From positions 1,178,001-1,242,000 of the forward strand of contig CAVXNJ010000012.1 in NCBI GenBank assembly GCA_963763135.1: DNA of 64,000 nt, given 5' to 3'. The notes under the pieces were generated by a model. The model did no database searches. It had not been told where the DNA came from and saw only the letters and a program-made list of their open reading frames with translations. The first letter of the stretch is position 1. Each line of letters starts with the position of its first letter. The position numbers were made by a program, and so were the translations under genes. Below, piece by piece: positions 40,976-49,062 of the stretch. Source of the stretch: JANMZO01 sp963763135 (lineage in GTDB: Bacteria > Actinomycetota > Acidimicrobiia > Acidimicrobiales > JANYDT01).

Positions 40976-43251
40976 GCTTCGAGACTCCCGTCATCACCGG
41001 CACCAACCATCGCATCGGGGCGTCGGCTCCCCGCCCTGACGGCGTCGCCAAGGTGAAAGGCGAATTTGCCTTCTCCAGCGACCTCTGGGCCGAGGGCATG
41101 CTGTGGGCCCACATCCTCCGTTCGCCCCACGCGTCGGCGAAGATCGTCTCGATCGACCTGGCGGAGGCCTGGAAGATCCCCGGTGTCCGGACCGTGATGA
41201 CTCAAGACGACGTCCCGGGTCGCAAGACGTTCGGCCTTGAACACCCCGACCAGCCCGTGTTCGCCGACGGGGTCGTGCGGTACTTCGGTGAGGCGATCGC
41301 CGCCGTAGCTGCGGACCACCCCGAAACCGCCCGTCTGGCGTGCGAGGCGATCAAGGTCACCTACGAAATTCTGGAACCCCTCGTTGACGCGGAGGCGGCG
41401 ATCACCGCGGCCCCGCTACACCCCGACGGCAACATCTACCGCCACCTGATGATTCGCCACGGTGACCAGAATCTGGTTGGCGACGTAGTTGTTGAAGGTA
41501 CCTACGAGGTCGGAATGCAGGATCAGGCCTTCCTCGGGCCGGAGTCCGGGTTGGCCGTTCCCGACCACGACGGTGGCGGCCTGGAGCTGCGCGTATCCAC
41601 GCAGTGGCTTCACAGCGATATGTGGCAGACCGCCGCGAGTCTCGGACTTCCCGAAGAACGCGTCCGTTTCGTTCTTTCCGGAGTCGGCGGAGCATTTGGC
41701 GGCCGCGAAGACGTGAGCATGCACATCCACCTGGCCCTTCTGGCCCTACGCACCGGGCGCCCGGTCAAGATCGTCTACTCCCGCCTCGAGAGTTTCCTCG
41801 GGCACGTCCATCGCCATCCCGCCCGCATGTGGTACCGCCACCATGCGACGAACGACGGCGACCTCGTCCGGGTCGAAGCCCGAATCCTGCTCGATGGCGG
41901 GGCCTACGCCAGCACGTCGTCGGCGGTGCTGGCGAACGCCGCGTGTTTCGGAACCGGCCCCTACAACGTCCCCAATGCGACAGTCGAGGGGTGGGCGGTG
42001 CGCACGAACAACCCGTCGTGCGGAGCCATGCGTGGCTTCGGCGCCGTGCAGACCTGCTTCGGCCATGAGTCGCAGATGGACAAGCTTGCAGATGCGCTCG
42101 GCATGGACCGGGTTGCGTTGCGTCGACGCAACGCCCTTGCCACGGGTGACCGTCTGATCACCGGCCAGATCGTCACAGGTTCACTCCCTGTCCGTGAGGT
42201 CATAGACGCACTTGCGGCCCATCCCTCACCGGCCGATACCCGGGCGACCGACGACATGATGGCCCGACCGGGCGGCGCCGGTCGCACCGCCGACGCTGAC
42301 CACGTGCATCGCGGATACGGCTTCGCGCTCGGTTGGAAGAACCTGATGTTCGCCGAAGGCTTCGACGACTACTCGACGGCGTCGTGCACGGTGACCGGCG
42401 GTCAGGTTTCCATCAAGACCGCATGCGCCGAAGTCGGCCAGGGGTTTGTGACCCTCGTCGAGCAGATCGGCCGAACCGAGTTCGGTGTCGATGAGGTCAC
42501 CATCGAACAGACCGACACCACCATCGGCTCAGCCGGGTCAACCAGCGCAAGCCGCCAAACCTGGATGTCAGGTGGAGCGGTAAAAGCAGCCTGCGATTCA
42601 GTCCGAGCCAAGATCATTCAGCATGTGGCTGAACTGCGGGGCGTTACCCCCGAGGTACTTGAGATCCGCGATGCCCGGGTCGTATCGCTCAACGGTGAAA
42701 TCGACATCGCGCTGGACGCGTTCGGCGACACGATCTTCACCGACACCATCGAATTCCACCACGCCCCCACAGTCCGCCTCGACGACGACGGGCAGGGCGA
42801 CGCGCACGTCAGCTTCGCCGTAGCCGCCCACCGGGCGGTCGTAGACGTCGACGCGGGCCTCGGACTCGTGCGCGTGGTGGAGATGGCAACATCCCAGGAT
42901 GTCGGCCGCGTGCTGAACCCCCTTCAGGCGATCGGACAACTCGAGGGCGGGACCGCTCAGGGGGTCGGACTCGCCGTGATGGAGGAGATCGTCCTCGACC
43001 GCGGCAAGGTCCGCAACCCGAGCTTCACCGACTACCTCATTCCGACGGCGCTCGACATGCCAACGGTCGTGATCGCCGGGTTCATCGAGGTACCAGAGCC
43101 GGGTGCACCTTACGGCGCCAAGGGGATCGGCGAGCCACCGACGATCTCGTCGACACCGGCGGTCGCTGCGGCCATCCGCGACGCGACCGGTCTGGAACTC
43201 CCCCGCGTTCCCGTTCGGCCCCAGGACATCGTCTTCGCGAAACGGCGGTAG
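40972..43251 (+). CDS. Molybdenum hydroxylase, molybdopterin-binding catalytic subunit (xanthine dehydrogenase type)
   Basis: Large subunit, 759 residues, binding molybdopterin cytosine dinucleotide. SGVGGAFGGRED (about 232-243) and GAMRGFGAVQTCF (about 350) are the Mo-contact loops. The catalytic Glu is in KGIGEPPTISSTPA near the C-terminus. The active loop reads GAMRGFG, as in purine or xanthine dehydrogenases, and is not the AYxCSFR of form I CO dehydrogenase, although the gene order FAD/FeS/Mo matches coxMSL. The substrate is probably a purine or another N-heterocycle or aldehyde, unproven. XdhC-like maturation and purine catabolism genes are not nearby. Confidence 0.93.
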   Translation: MSFETPVITGTNHRIGASAPRPDGVAKVKGEFAFSSDLWAEGMLWAHILRSPHASAKIVSIDLAEAWKIPGVRTVMTQDDVPGRKTFGLEHPDQPVFADGVVRYFGEAIAAVAADHPETARLACEAIKVTYEILEPLVDAEAAITAAPLHPDGNIYRHLMIRHGDQNLVGDVVVEGTYEVGMQDQAFLGPESGLAVPDHDGGGLELRVSTQWLHSDMWQTAASLGLPEERVRFVLSGVGGAFGGREDVSMHIHLALLALRTGRPVKIVYSRLESFLGHVHRHPARMWYRHHATNDGDLVRVEARILLDGGAYASTSSAVLANAACFGTGPYNVPNATVEGWAVRTNNPSCGAMRGFGAVQTCFGHESQMDKLADALGMDRVALRRRNALATGDRLITGQIVTGSLPVREVIDALAAHPSPADTRATDDMMARPGGAGRTADADHVHRGYGFALGWKNLMFAEGFDDYSTASCTVTGGQVSIKTACAEVGQGFVTLVEQIGRTEFGVDEVTIEQTDTTIGSAGSTSASRQTWMSGGAVKAACDSVRAKIIQHVAELRGVTPEVLEIRDARVVSLNGEIDIALDAFGDTIFTDTIEFHHAPTVRLDDDGQGDAHVSFAVAAHRAVVDVDAGLGLVRVVEMATSQDVGRVLNPLQAIGQLEGGTAQGVGLAVMEEIVLDRGKVRNPSFTDYLIPTALDMPTVVIAGFIEVPEPGAPYGAKGIGEPPTISSTPAVAAAIRDATGLELPRVPVRPQDIVFAKRR

Positions 43252-43439
43252 ACGACGTCAGTACGGTTGATGAACATCGGCGAAACGCCGGTGAAACAGC
43301 CCGAATTTCGGCGGCCGATTGCTAAGCATGCTTGGGATCGGTGGAGCCCTGGAGCGGTCGAGGAGCCGAACAGCCACTGCCTGCGCCAGTCTGAACTGAA
43401 CGATGGTTCAATTGTGAATCGGTCTGCGCGCTGACTGTC

Positions 43440-43499
43440 TGTGGACATATCTGCGTACTTATTAACAGCTAAGGGCACTTATCCACAGAGTTATACCCA
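43440..43499. other. Cluster of DnaA-box-like nonamers
   Basis: TTATCCACA (43479-43487) is a perfect DnaA box. TTATTAACA (43459-43467), TTATACCCA (43491-43499) and TGTGGACAT (43440-43448, reverse orientation) are near matches within 60 bases. There is no dnaA, dnaN, parAB or gyrB gene nearby, so this is not obviously oriC. Confidence 0.5.
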
Positions 43500-43523
43500 G
43501 TTCTCGTCGCCAGAGACGACAAA

Positions 43524-43547
43524 CGCCCGACCAGTGCTGGTCGGGCG
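43524..43547. terminator. Strong hairpin terminator downstream of ugpC and the hydroxylase operon
   Basis: CGCCCGACCAG/CTGGTCGGGCG, an 11-bp perfect stem with two bases between the arms. On the minus strand it is followed by TTTG and lies 53 bases after the ugpC stop, so it most likely ends ugpC transcription; it can also serve the plus-strand operon. Confidence 0.8.
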
Positions 43548-43600
43548 CTGAAGAATTTTCTGAGCTTGCAGGGGAACCAGAGGTTCCCGTCCCGGGTCGT

Positions 43601-44788
43601 TTACAGACGCTCACCGGTCGTGAGGTCGAAGAAGTGAAGGTGGGAGGTATCCACCGCAACGTCGATGAGTTCGCCCGGCCGCACACGCGTGCGGGCGTTG
43701 AAGCTCGCTACAAACGTCGAACCGGCGTCGCCACCGAGACGGGCCAGGTTGTCGTCTTCTTCGGACTTCTTGTTCGCGTCGGTGAACACCTGGGGGGTGT
43801 CGACACCGAAGTGGACCATAACTTCACTGCCCAGAGCTTCGGTGATGTCGACCTTGGTCTTCAGCGTGCGGTGTTCCGCTCCACCCGCGACCGCCGCATC
43901 GTCCATGTCTTCCGGGCGGATACCGAGCACGATCCGACGTCCGTCGGCCACCGCACCCTCCAGACCCGGGCGGGTCGCAACGAGGGCGGGGTCGAGGAGG
44001 AGTTTCTGGTCACCCAGGTGAACCCACGTGCCCGCAGCGTCGCGAGAGACCGTCGCTTCGGAAAGGTTCATTGGGGGCGAACCGATGAAGCCGGCAACGA
44101 ACAGGTTGGCCGGGTTGTCGTAGATGAACTGCGGGGTGTCGACCTGCTGAAGGATGCCTTTGCGCATAACCGCAACGCGGGTTCCCATTGTCATAGCCTC
44201 GATCTGGTCGTGGGTGACGTAGATCGTGGTGACGCCGAGGCGCTGCTGGATTCGAGCAATCTCGGCTCGGGTCTGGACGCGCATCTTGGCGTCGAGGTTG
44301 GACAGCGGCTCGTCCATGAGGAACACCTTCGGCTCCCGGACGATGGCCCGACCCATGGCCACGCGCTGACGCTGACCACCTGAGAGCTGCTTCGGCCGAC
44401 GGTCGAGCAGCTCGTCGAGACCCAGCATGCGGGCGGCCTCGGCGACCCGGCGGTTGATCTCGTCCTTCGGGGTCTTGCGGAGCTTGAGACCGAAACCGAT
44501 GTTCTCGGCCACGGTCATGTGTGGGTAGAGCGCGTAGCTCTGGAACACCATTGCGATGTCGCGGTCCTTGGGCGCCACCTCGTTCATGCGCGTGTCGCCG
44601 ATACGAAGTTCGCCGCCGGTGATGTCTTCGAGTCCGGCGATCATGCGGAGCGCCGTGGTTTTGCCGCAGCCGGAGGGACCGACGAGAACGAGGAACTCGC
44701 CATCGTGAATATCAAGATTGAGGTCGATTACGGCCTCAAAACCGTTGTCGTAGCGCTTCCCGATATGTTCGAGTTGTACCGATGCCAT
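43601..44788 (-). CDS. ugpC: Carbohydrate/glycerol-phosphate ABC transporter ATPase, UgpC/MsmK type
   Basis: Energising subunit of a sugar importer of the MalK family, 395 residues. Walker A GPSGCGKTT (about 38-46), signature LSGGQRQRVAMGRAI (about 135), Walker B VFLMDEPLSNLDAKMR, H-loop IYVTHDQIEAMTMGTR, and C-terminal OB/TOBE regulatory domain (about 240-395). No binding protein or permease adjoins it, which is typical of a shared ATPase serving several importers. In some actinobacteria one MsmK-like ATPase powers many sugar systems; that is likely here but inferred. Confidence 0.92.
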   Translation of the reverse strand: MASVQLEHIGKRYDNGFEAVIDLNLDIHDGEFLVLVGPSGCGKTTALRMIAGLEDITGGELRIGDTRMNEVAPKDRDIAMVFQSYALYPHMTVAENIGFGLKLRKTPKDEINRRVAEAARMLGLDELLDRRPKQLSGGQRQRVAMGRAIVREPKVFLMDEPLSNLDAKMRVQTRAEIARIQQRLGVTTIYVTHDQIEAMTMGTRVAVMRKGILQQVDTPQFIYDNPANLFVAGFIGSPPMNLSEATVSRDAAGTWVHLGDQKLLLDPALVATRPGLEGAVADGRRIVLGIRPEDMDDAAVAGGAEHRTLKTKVDITEALGSEVMVHFGVDTPQVFTDANKKSEEDDNLARLGGDAGSTFVASFNARTRVRPGELIDVAVDTSHLHFFDLTTGERL

Positions 44789-44961
44789 TGGCTTCCCCTG
44801 GATGAAGACGGCCGCGTATGCGACGCGATGAGCAAAGGCTAGCGGACAATGTGTTGTTCGTCACCACCGGCCAGGCGGTGTCGGCGAAAGTCAAATCGGA
44901 CGCTGTTTTGCGGCAGGTACGCGTTGTCGGCCCTCATGTTTCCGGGGGAACTGGATTAGAA

Positions 44962-45207
44962 ATGGTGGCCATGACACTGATCGCAGACTTCACGGTTGAA
45001 CCGTTTGTGCCCGGCGCGCCGGGACCACATGTCACTGCGGCAATCGATGCGGCTCGTGGCACGGGAGCGAGCCTGATCGTTGGACCGTTCGGAAACGAGA
45101 TCTCCTCAGACGATGACGCAACTGTCCTGAGTGCCGTGGCAAAGGCGCTCGAAGCCGGGATGGCCGCCGGTGCGACACGCGTCGCTATCGAGGTTCGCCG
45201 CACCTGA
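44962..45207 (+). CDS. Thiamine-binding/MTH1187-YkoF-like small protein
   Basis: 82 residues. MTLIADFTVEPFVPGAPGPHVTAAIDAARGTG begins a small ferredoxin-like alpha/beta domain. LIVGPFGNEISSDDDATVLSAVAKALEAGMAAGATRVAIEVR fits the MTH1187/YkoF pattern, in which paired domains bind thiamine or related ligands. The start ATG 44962 has GGA six bases upstream; ATG 44971 is the alternative. No TPP riboswitch is seen upstream. The stop lies in a 16-bp tandem repeat. Family placement is moderate. Confidence 0.7.
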   Translation: MVAMTLIADFTVEPFVPGAPGPHVTAAIDAARGTGASLIVGPFGNEISSDDDATVLSAVAKALEAGMAAGATRVAIEVRRT

Positions 45208-45238
45208 CCTTCGCCGCACCTGACCTCGGCACCTGATC
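45194..45238. repeat. 16-bp tandem repeat across a stop codon
   Basis: TTCGCCGCACCTGACC occurs twice without mismatch (45194-45209, 45210-45225), followed by a third partial copy TCGGCACCTGATC. The first contains the TGA of the MTH1187-like gene. The period of 16 places the repeated TGA in another reading frame. Confidence 0.93.
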
Positions 45239-45259
45239 TCTCGGCGTGGGACTTCTGCG

Positions 45260-46573
45260 TCAGCGAATACGCCCCACGCCGACCATGTCACGGCGATGAA
45301 TCGACGAAACTTTGACCGGCCGACCCGACCGCGACGCTTCCACCATCTGGCCGTTTCCGATGTACATACCCACGTGGTGAATCGGGCGTCCGAAGAACAC
45401 GAGGTCGCCAGGCCGGATCTGCGACACGCTCACCCGGGTCGTCGATGAATACTGCGAGCGCGAACTGTGGGGCAGTGACACTCCGGCGGCCCGCCAGGCG
45501 TACAGCATCAATCCGGAGCAATCAAAGGAGTTGGGACCGGCCGCCGCCCACACATAGGGCTTCCCGACCTGGGCCAGGGCCTGGCGTACCGCGGCACCGG
45601 CACCGGGTGAGGCCGGAACTTCGGCGGCCACGCCCGCTTCTATCGCCAGTTCCGTATCAGTCTGCTTGGCCGGATCAGCCGGCGTAGAGGCATCGGTGCC
45701 GGAGGCAGCCTTGTTCGACTTGGTTGACCGGGGCGGGAGAATGCTGACCTGCGGGATCTTGCCGGAACCCGACGCGCCAACCCCCGCAGATGCTCCCTTG
45801 CCGAGCCGCTGCTGGGTTGCTTTCCGACGACGTTCCAACTCCGCTTTGGCATCGGCTTGCGCTTTCCGTTGCGCCGCGATGGCCGCCGCGGCCTCACGGG
45901 CGGCCGCCGCCTTTTCCGCAGCTCGGACCAGATCGGCGAGCTCTCCCTCGGCCTGCGCCTCGAGGGCTTCGTACTGCTTCAGCAGGACCGCCGCCTTCTT
46001 GCGCTTCGATTCGAGGATCTGCAGTTCGCTGGCGGCTTCGGTCTTCGCGCGCTTCACCGCACTCTGGGTCTCGTTGAGGGTCTGCAGTGACGCACGCAGC
46101 GCGTCTTCGGCATCAAAGTTCGCTTCAGCTCCTCGTTTCGCGTAAGCCGCCCGCCGTTCGAGTTCGTTGATCGACTCGGCGTCGCGAAGCGCGTCGGTCT
46201 TCGACGCCGGCGGGTTCGCGTATGTGGCCAACGCCTGGGAGCGGATTCGCTTGCGCAGTTCAACGAGGGCGACCTGTGCTTCGCTGGCGGCTTGGGATGA
46301 GGACTCGACCTTTTTGGTGAGCTTGGCCAGGCGGACCTGAGCGTCGAGGAAGTCCTCGTTCAGCGATTCGATCTTCGTTGCTGTTGCTTCGATCGTCGCC
46401 TGGAGCCGCTCAGCTTCTTTTCGCTTCTTGGCGATCGAAACGCCTTCCGAGGAAGGGGGCGCGGCAACCATGCCCAGCAAGGCAAGGCAGACGGCACCAA
46501 CCAACACGGTCACCCGAGCCGAAGCCCTGATTGGCTGGTGGTCAGCGGACCTTCTCCGCAACAACACGCCCAA
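45260..46573 (-). CDS. NlpC/P60 peptidoglycan hydrolase with coiled-coil (RipA-like)
   Basis: Secreted cell-wall endopeptidase, 437 residues. Signal/anchor helix at about 20-42 (VTVLVGAVCLALLGMVAAP). Long charged coiled coil at about 50-255 (repeats such as AKLTKKVESSSQAASEAQ), linker, then the NlpC/P60 domain (about 325-437). The catalytic Cys is in NSFDCSGLMLYAWRAAG, His in RPGDLVFFGRPIHHVGMYIG. The order coiled coil then NlpC/P60 matches RipA-type division hydrolases, where the coil regulates activity. The start is TTG 46573; GTG 46567 is a close alternative. It lies 122 bases downstream of serS on the same strand. Confidence 0.93.
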   Translation of the reverse strand: MGVLLRRRSADHQPIRASARVTVLVGAVCLALLGMVAAPPSSEGVSIAKKRKEAERLQATIEATATKIESLNEDFLDAQVRLAKLTKKVESSSQAASEAQVALVELRKRIRSQALATYANPPASKTDALRDAESINELERRAAYAKRGAEANFDAEDALRASLQTLNETQSAVKRAKTEAASELQILESKRKKAAVLLKQYEALEAQAEGELADLVRAAEKAAAAREAAAAIAAQRKAQADAKAELERRRKATQQRLGKGASAGVGASGSGKIPQVSILPPRSTKSNKAASGTDASTPADPAKQTDTELAIEAGVAAEVPASPGAGAAVRQALAQVGKPYVWAAAGPNSFDCSGLMLYAWRAAGVSLPHSSRSQYSSTTRVSVSQIRPGDLVFFGRPIHHVGMYIGNGQMVEASRSGRPVKVSSIHRRDMVGVGRIR

Positions 46574-46650
46574 ACCCTAGCCTCCCCGCGTTGAAGCCCC
46601 GAGCGCGCGGCCGGTCCAATCATCGTCTCCGACGGCTGAGCTGGGGAAAT

Positions 46651-46667
46651 GTCTTCGAACCGAAGAC
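46651..46667. terminator. Hairpin downstream of serS
   Basis: GTCTTCG-AAC-CGAAGAC, a 7-bp stem with three-base loop; on the minus strand it is followed by ATTTCC. It sits between serS and the NlpC/P60 gene and may end the serS message. Confidence 0.5.
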
Positions 46668-46670
46668 CTC

Positions 46671-46709
46671 AGTTCGTCAGCCCATACGGGAGTCGTCAGC
46701 CCATACGGG
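46671..46709. repeat. 19-20-bp tandem repeat across the serS stop codon
   Basis: AGTTCGTCAGCCCATACGGG (46671-46690) is followed by AGTCGTCAGCCCATACGGG (46691-46709), differing by one base deletion. The second unit contains the serS stop (TGA on the minus strand at 46696-46698); the first repeats a TGA further downstream. Confidence 0.93.
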
Positions 46710-47967
46710 TCAAAAACTCGCGCCCACCGAGATACGGTCGCAATGCCTCAGGAACACGAACGGTTCCATCTTCCTGCTGGTGATTCTCAAGCACGGCGAT
46801 GATCATTCGGGCCAACGCGCAGAGCGTGCCGTTCAAGGTGGCAATCGGCTCGGTGCCCTTCTCGGCCCGCTTGCGAATGTTGAGCCGACGGGACTGGAAG
46901 TCGGTGCAGTTCGACGTTGAAGTCACCTCGCGGTATGTGCCCTGGCTGGGGATCCACGCTTCGCAGTCGTACTTCCGCACGGCGCTCGAACCGAGATCGC
47001 CGCTGGCCACGTCGATGACGCGGAACGGAATTTCAAGCGCGCTCAGCAGTTGCTTTTCCCAACCCAACAGCCGGAGATGCTCGTCGTGGGCATCGGCCAG
47101 ATCGCAGTAGACGAACATCTCGACCTTCTCGAACTGGTGGACGCGGAAAATACCGCGGGTGTCTTTGCCATAGGAACCCGCTTCCCGACGGAAACACGAG
47201 GAGTAACCGGCATAGCGGCGCGGGAGCGAGTCGGCCGAGAGGATCTCGTCTTTGTGGAACGCTGCAAGCGGCACTTCACTCGTTCCGACGAGATAGAGGT
47301 CGTCTTCGTTCAAGTGGTAGATCTCGGCGGAATGCGCGCCGAGAAACCCGGTCCCCTCCATGGCGTCGGGCTTCACGAGCACCGGGGTGATGACGGGAAT
47401 GAAGCCGGACTCAACGGCTTGGGCGATGGCGAAGTTGATCAACGCGAATTCAAGAAGAGCACCGATTCCGGTCAGGAAGTAGAACCGGGCACCGCTGACC
47501 TTGGCCCCGCGTTCGGTGTCGATGGCACCGAGGATGTCGCCGATTTCCAGATGGTCGCGCACGGGAAACGCAAACGTGGGTGGGGTGCCGATTTCTTCCA
47601 GCACAACGAAGTCGTCTTCCCCACCGGTCGGAACGCCCGCCTCGACGATGTTGGAGAACTGCATGTTAAGTGACAACACCAGAGCATCGAGTCGGGTCTG
47701 CTCCGCTTCAGCGGCCTTCACCCGAACCGCCAGCTCCGATGCTTTGGCCAGCAATGCGGCCTTCTCGTCGCCGGTGGCCTTCGCAATGTCGCGGCCGATG
47801 GCCTTCTGCTCGTTGCGAGCGGTGTCGAAGGCGACGATCGCGGCACGACGCGCTTCATCCGCCGACAGGAATTGATCAACCAGCGATGGGTCTTCCATCC
47901 GAGCGATTTGGGATGCGCGGACGGCATCGGGGTTTTCTCGGAGCAGGCGAACATCGATCACCCCCAC
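46696..47967 (-). CDS. serS: Seryl-tRNA synthetase
   Basis: Charges tRNA-Ser (and tRNA-Sec if present), 423 residues. N-terminal long coiled-coil arm (about 30-105). Class II motif 2, YAGYSSCFRREAGSYGKDTRGIFRVHQF-type segment at about 255-285, and motif 3, TLNGTLCALARMIIAVLENHQ, near the C-terminus. GTG at 47967 or 47961; the latter gives the family-like VIDVRLLRENPD start. No T-box is visible upstream. Confidence 0.97.
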   Translation of the reverse strand: MGVIDVRLLRENPDAVRASQIARMEDPSLVDQFLSADEARRAAIVAFDTARNEQKAIGRDIAKATGDEKAALLAKASELAVRVKAAEAEQTRLDALVLSLNMQFSNIVEAGVPTGGEDDFVVLEEIGTPPTFAFPVRDHLEIGDILGAIDTERGAKVSGARFYFLTGIGALLEFALINFAIAQAVESGFIPVITPVLVKPDAMEGTGFLGAHSAEIYHLNEDDLYLVGTSEVPLAAFHKDEILSADSLPRRYAGYSSCFRREAGSYGKDTRGIFRVHQFEKVEMFVYCDLADAHDEHLRLLGWEKQLLSALEIPFRVIDVASGDLGSSAVRKYDCEAWIPSQGTYREVTSTSNCTDFQSRRLNIRKRAEKGTEPIATLNGTLCALARMIIAVLENHQQEDGTVRVPEALRPYLGGREFLTRMG

Positions 47968-48013
47968 ACGCTACTTCGCAGGGTGTTACCGGCCCGTGCA
48001 CTTCGCGGGCGAC

Positions 48014-48053
48014 CGGATTGACGGGACCGGGGGCGGATTGACGGTTCCGGGGC
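48014..48053. repeat. 20-bp tandem repeat just downstream of the SDR stop
   Basis: CGGATTGACGGGACCGGGGG (48014-48033) and CGGATTGACGGTTCCGGGGC (48034-48053), 17 of 20 identical. On the minus strand it begins six bases after the SDR stop codon. Confidence 0.85.
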
Positions 48054-48058
48054 GACAG

Positions 48059-48907
48059 CTATGCGGGAGCTGAGCCGAACAACGGGGGCGTTGCCCCGTC
48101 GACGATCGCCTCGGCGCGGCGGCGCACGGTGGCGAATGACTCCTCGCCGTGCGGAAGAATCCAGAACCGGTCGGTCTTGATGGCGTCAACGATGACGCCC
48201 GCCACGTCGGTCACCTCGCGCCCGGACTCGACTCCGGCACTTAGCCGCCCGATGAATTGGGTCCCCGCATCCCCGACCCACGCCGACGCGAGATCCGATG
48301 GGCGGTTGCGGTCGGCCTCATGGATGCGCGTCTTCACAAAACCCGGGCACAGGACCGAGACACCGATCGGAACATTGTCGATCCGGGCCTCGTGCCACAT
48401 TGATTCCGAGAGTGCCACCACGCCGAACTTCGAAACGAAATACGGCGACATCAACGGCCCGGAGTTCAGCCCGGCCATCGATGCGGTATTTACGATGTGG
48501 CCCGGCACACCCTGGGACTTCATGATCGGAAGGAACACCCGGCATCCGTGGATGACACCCCACAGGTTCACGTCCATGACCCACTCCCACGCCTGCAGCG
48601 AGAGATCCTCAACCCGTCCGGTGGTCACCACTCCGGCGTTGTTGAACACGACATGCACCCCACCGAACCTCGCGATCGTGGCCTGCGCGCCGGCTTCGAG
48701 GTCGGCGGGCTTTCGGACATCGCAGCGCACACCGAGGACCGGGTAACCAGCCGCGGAAAGTTCGACCTCGGCGTTCGCCAGGGCGGATTCCTCCACATCG
48801 GCGATGACCAGGTTCATTCCTTCGGCCCCCAACTTGTGCGCGGTGGCCAGCCCGATACCGGAGGCTCCACCCGTTATGAATGCCGTCTTTCCCCGAAGTT
48901 CGTCCAT
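48059..48907 (-). CDS. Short-chain dehydrogenase/reductase
   Basis: NAD(P)-dependent oxidoreductase, 282 residues. N-terminal TGGASGIG cofactor loop (about 12-19), with Asp at the end of strand 2 (VIADVEE), which suggests preference for NAD over NADP. NNAGV (about 88) and the active site Ser...YFVSK (NTASMAGLNSGPLMSPYFVSK) with the YxxxK tyrosine and lysine intact. The C-terminal extension (about 230-282) is typical of mycobacterial-style SDRs acting on steroids or other alcohols. The substrate is not deducible. Upstream of a divergent ABC transporter. Confidence 0.93.
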   Translation of the reverse strand: MDELRGKTAFITGGASGIGLATAHKLGAEGMNLVIADVEESALANAEVELSAAGYPVLGVRCDVRKPADLEAGAQATIARFGGVHVVFNNAGVVTTGRVEDLSLQAWEWVMDVNLWGVIHGCRVFLPIMKSQGVPGHIVNTASMAGLNSGPLMSPYFVSKFGVVALSESMWHEARIDNVPIGVSVLCPGFVKTRIHEADRNRPSDLASAWVGDAGTQFIGRLSAGVESGREVTDVAGVIVDAIKTDRFWILPHGEESFATVRRRAEAIVDGATPPLFGSAPA

Positions 48908-49062
48908 GGCGCAGTGTCGCAGGCAGGCTCGATTCCAGCCAATTCGTTCGGCAGGAATCGGCCCGCTGTGTTCAGACGACCGGTCCGGCTCGAGCCAATT
49001 CGAACGGTGGGCCGCACGCGGTGTTCAAACGGCCGGGCAGTTGCCAGTAGCGTTTTGGGGCC

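Larger units (their letters stand above)
43252..43600. other. Intergenic region between the hydroxylase operon and ugpC
   Basis: 349 bases with no credible gene. It holds AAGCATGCTT (palindrome, about 43323), a cluster of DnaA-box-like nonamers at 43440-43499 and the convergent hairpin at 43524-43547. It is locally AT-richer (about 43405-43500) than its surroundings. Confidence 0.6.

Noticed and set aside
40972..43251. Annotating the hydroxylase as CO dehydrogenase
   Set aside because: The large-subunit active loop lacks the AYxCSFR motif.
43440..43499. Calling the DnaA-box cluster oriC
   Set aside because: No dnaA, dnaN, gyrB, rnpA or parAB nearby; only four boxes and no clear unwinding element. 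Reported as a cluster only.
44789..44961. TPP riboswitch upstream of the thiamine-binding-like gene
   Set aside because: No CUGAGA or ACCUGAUC core found.
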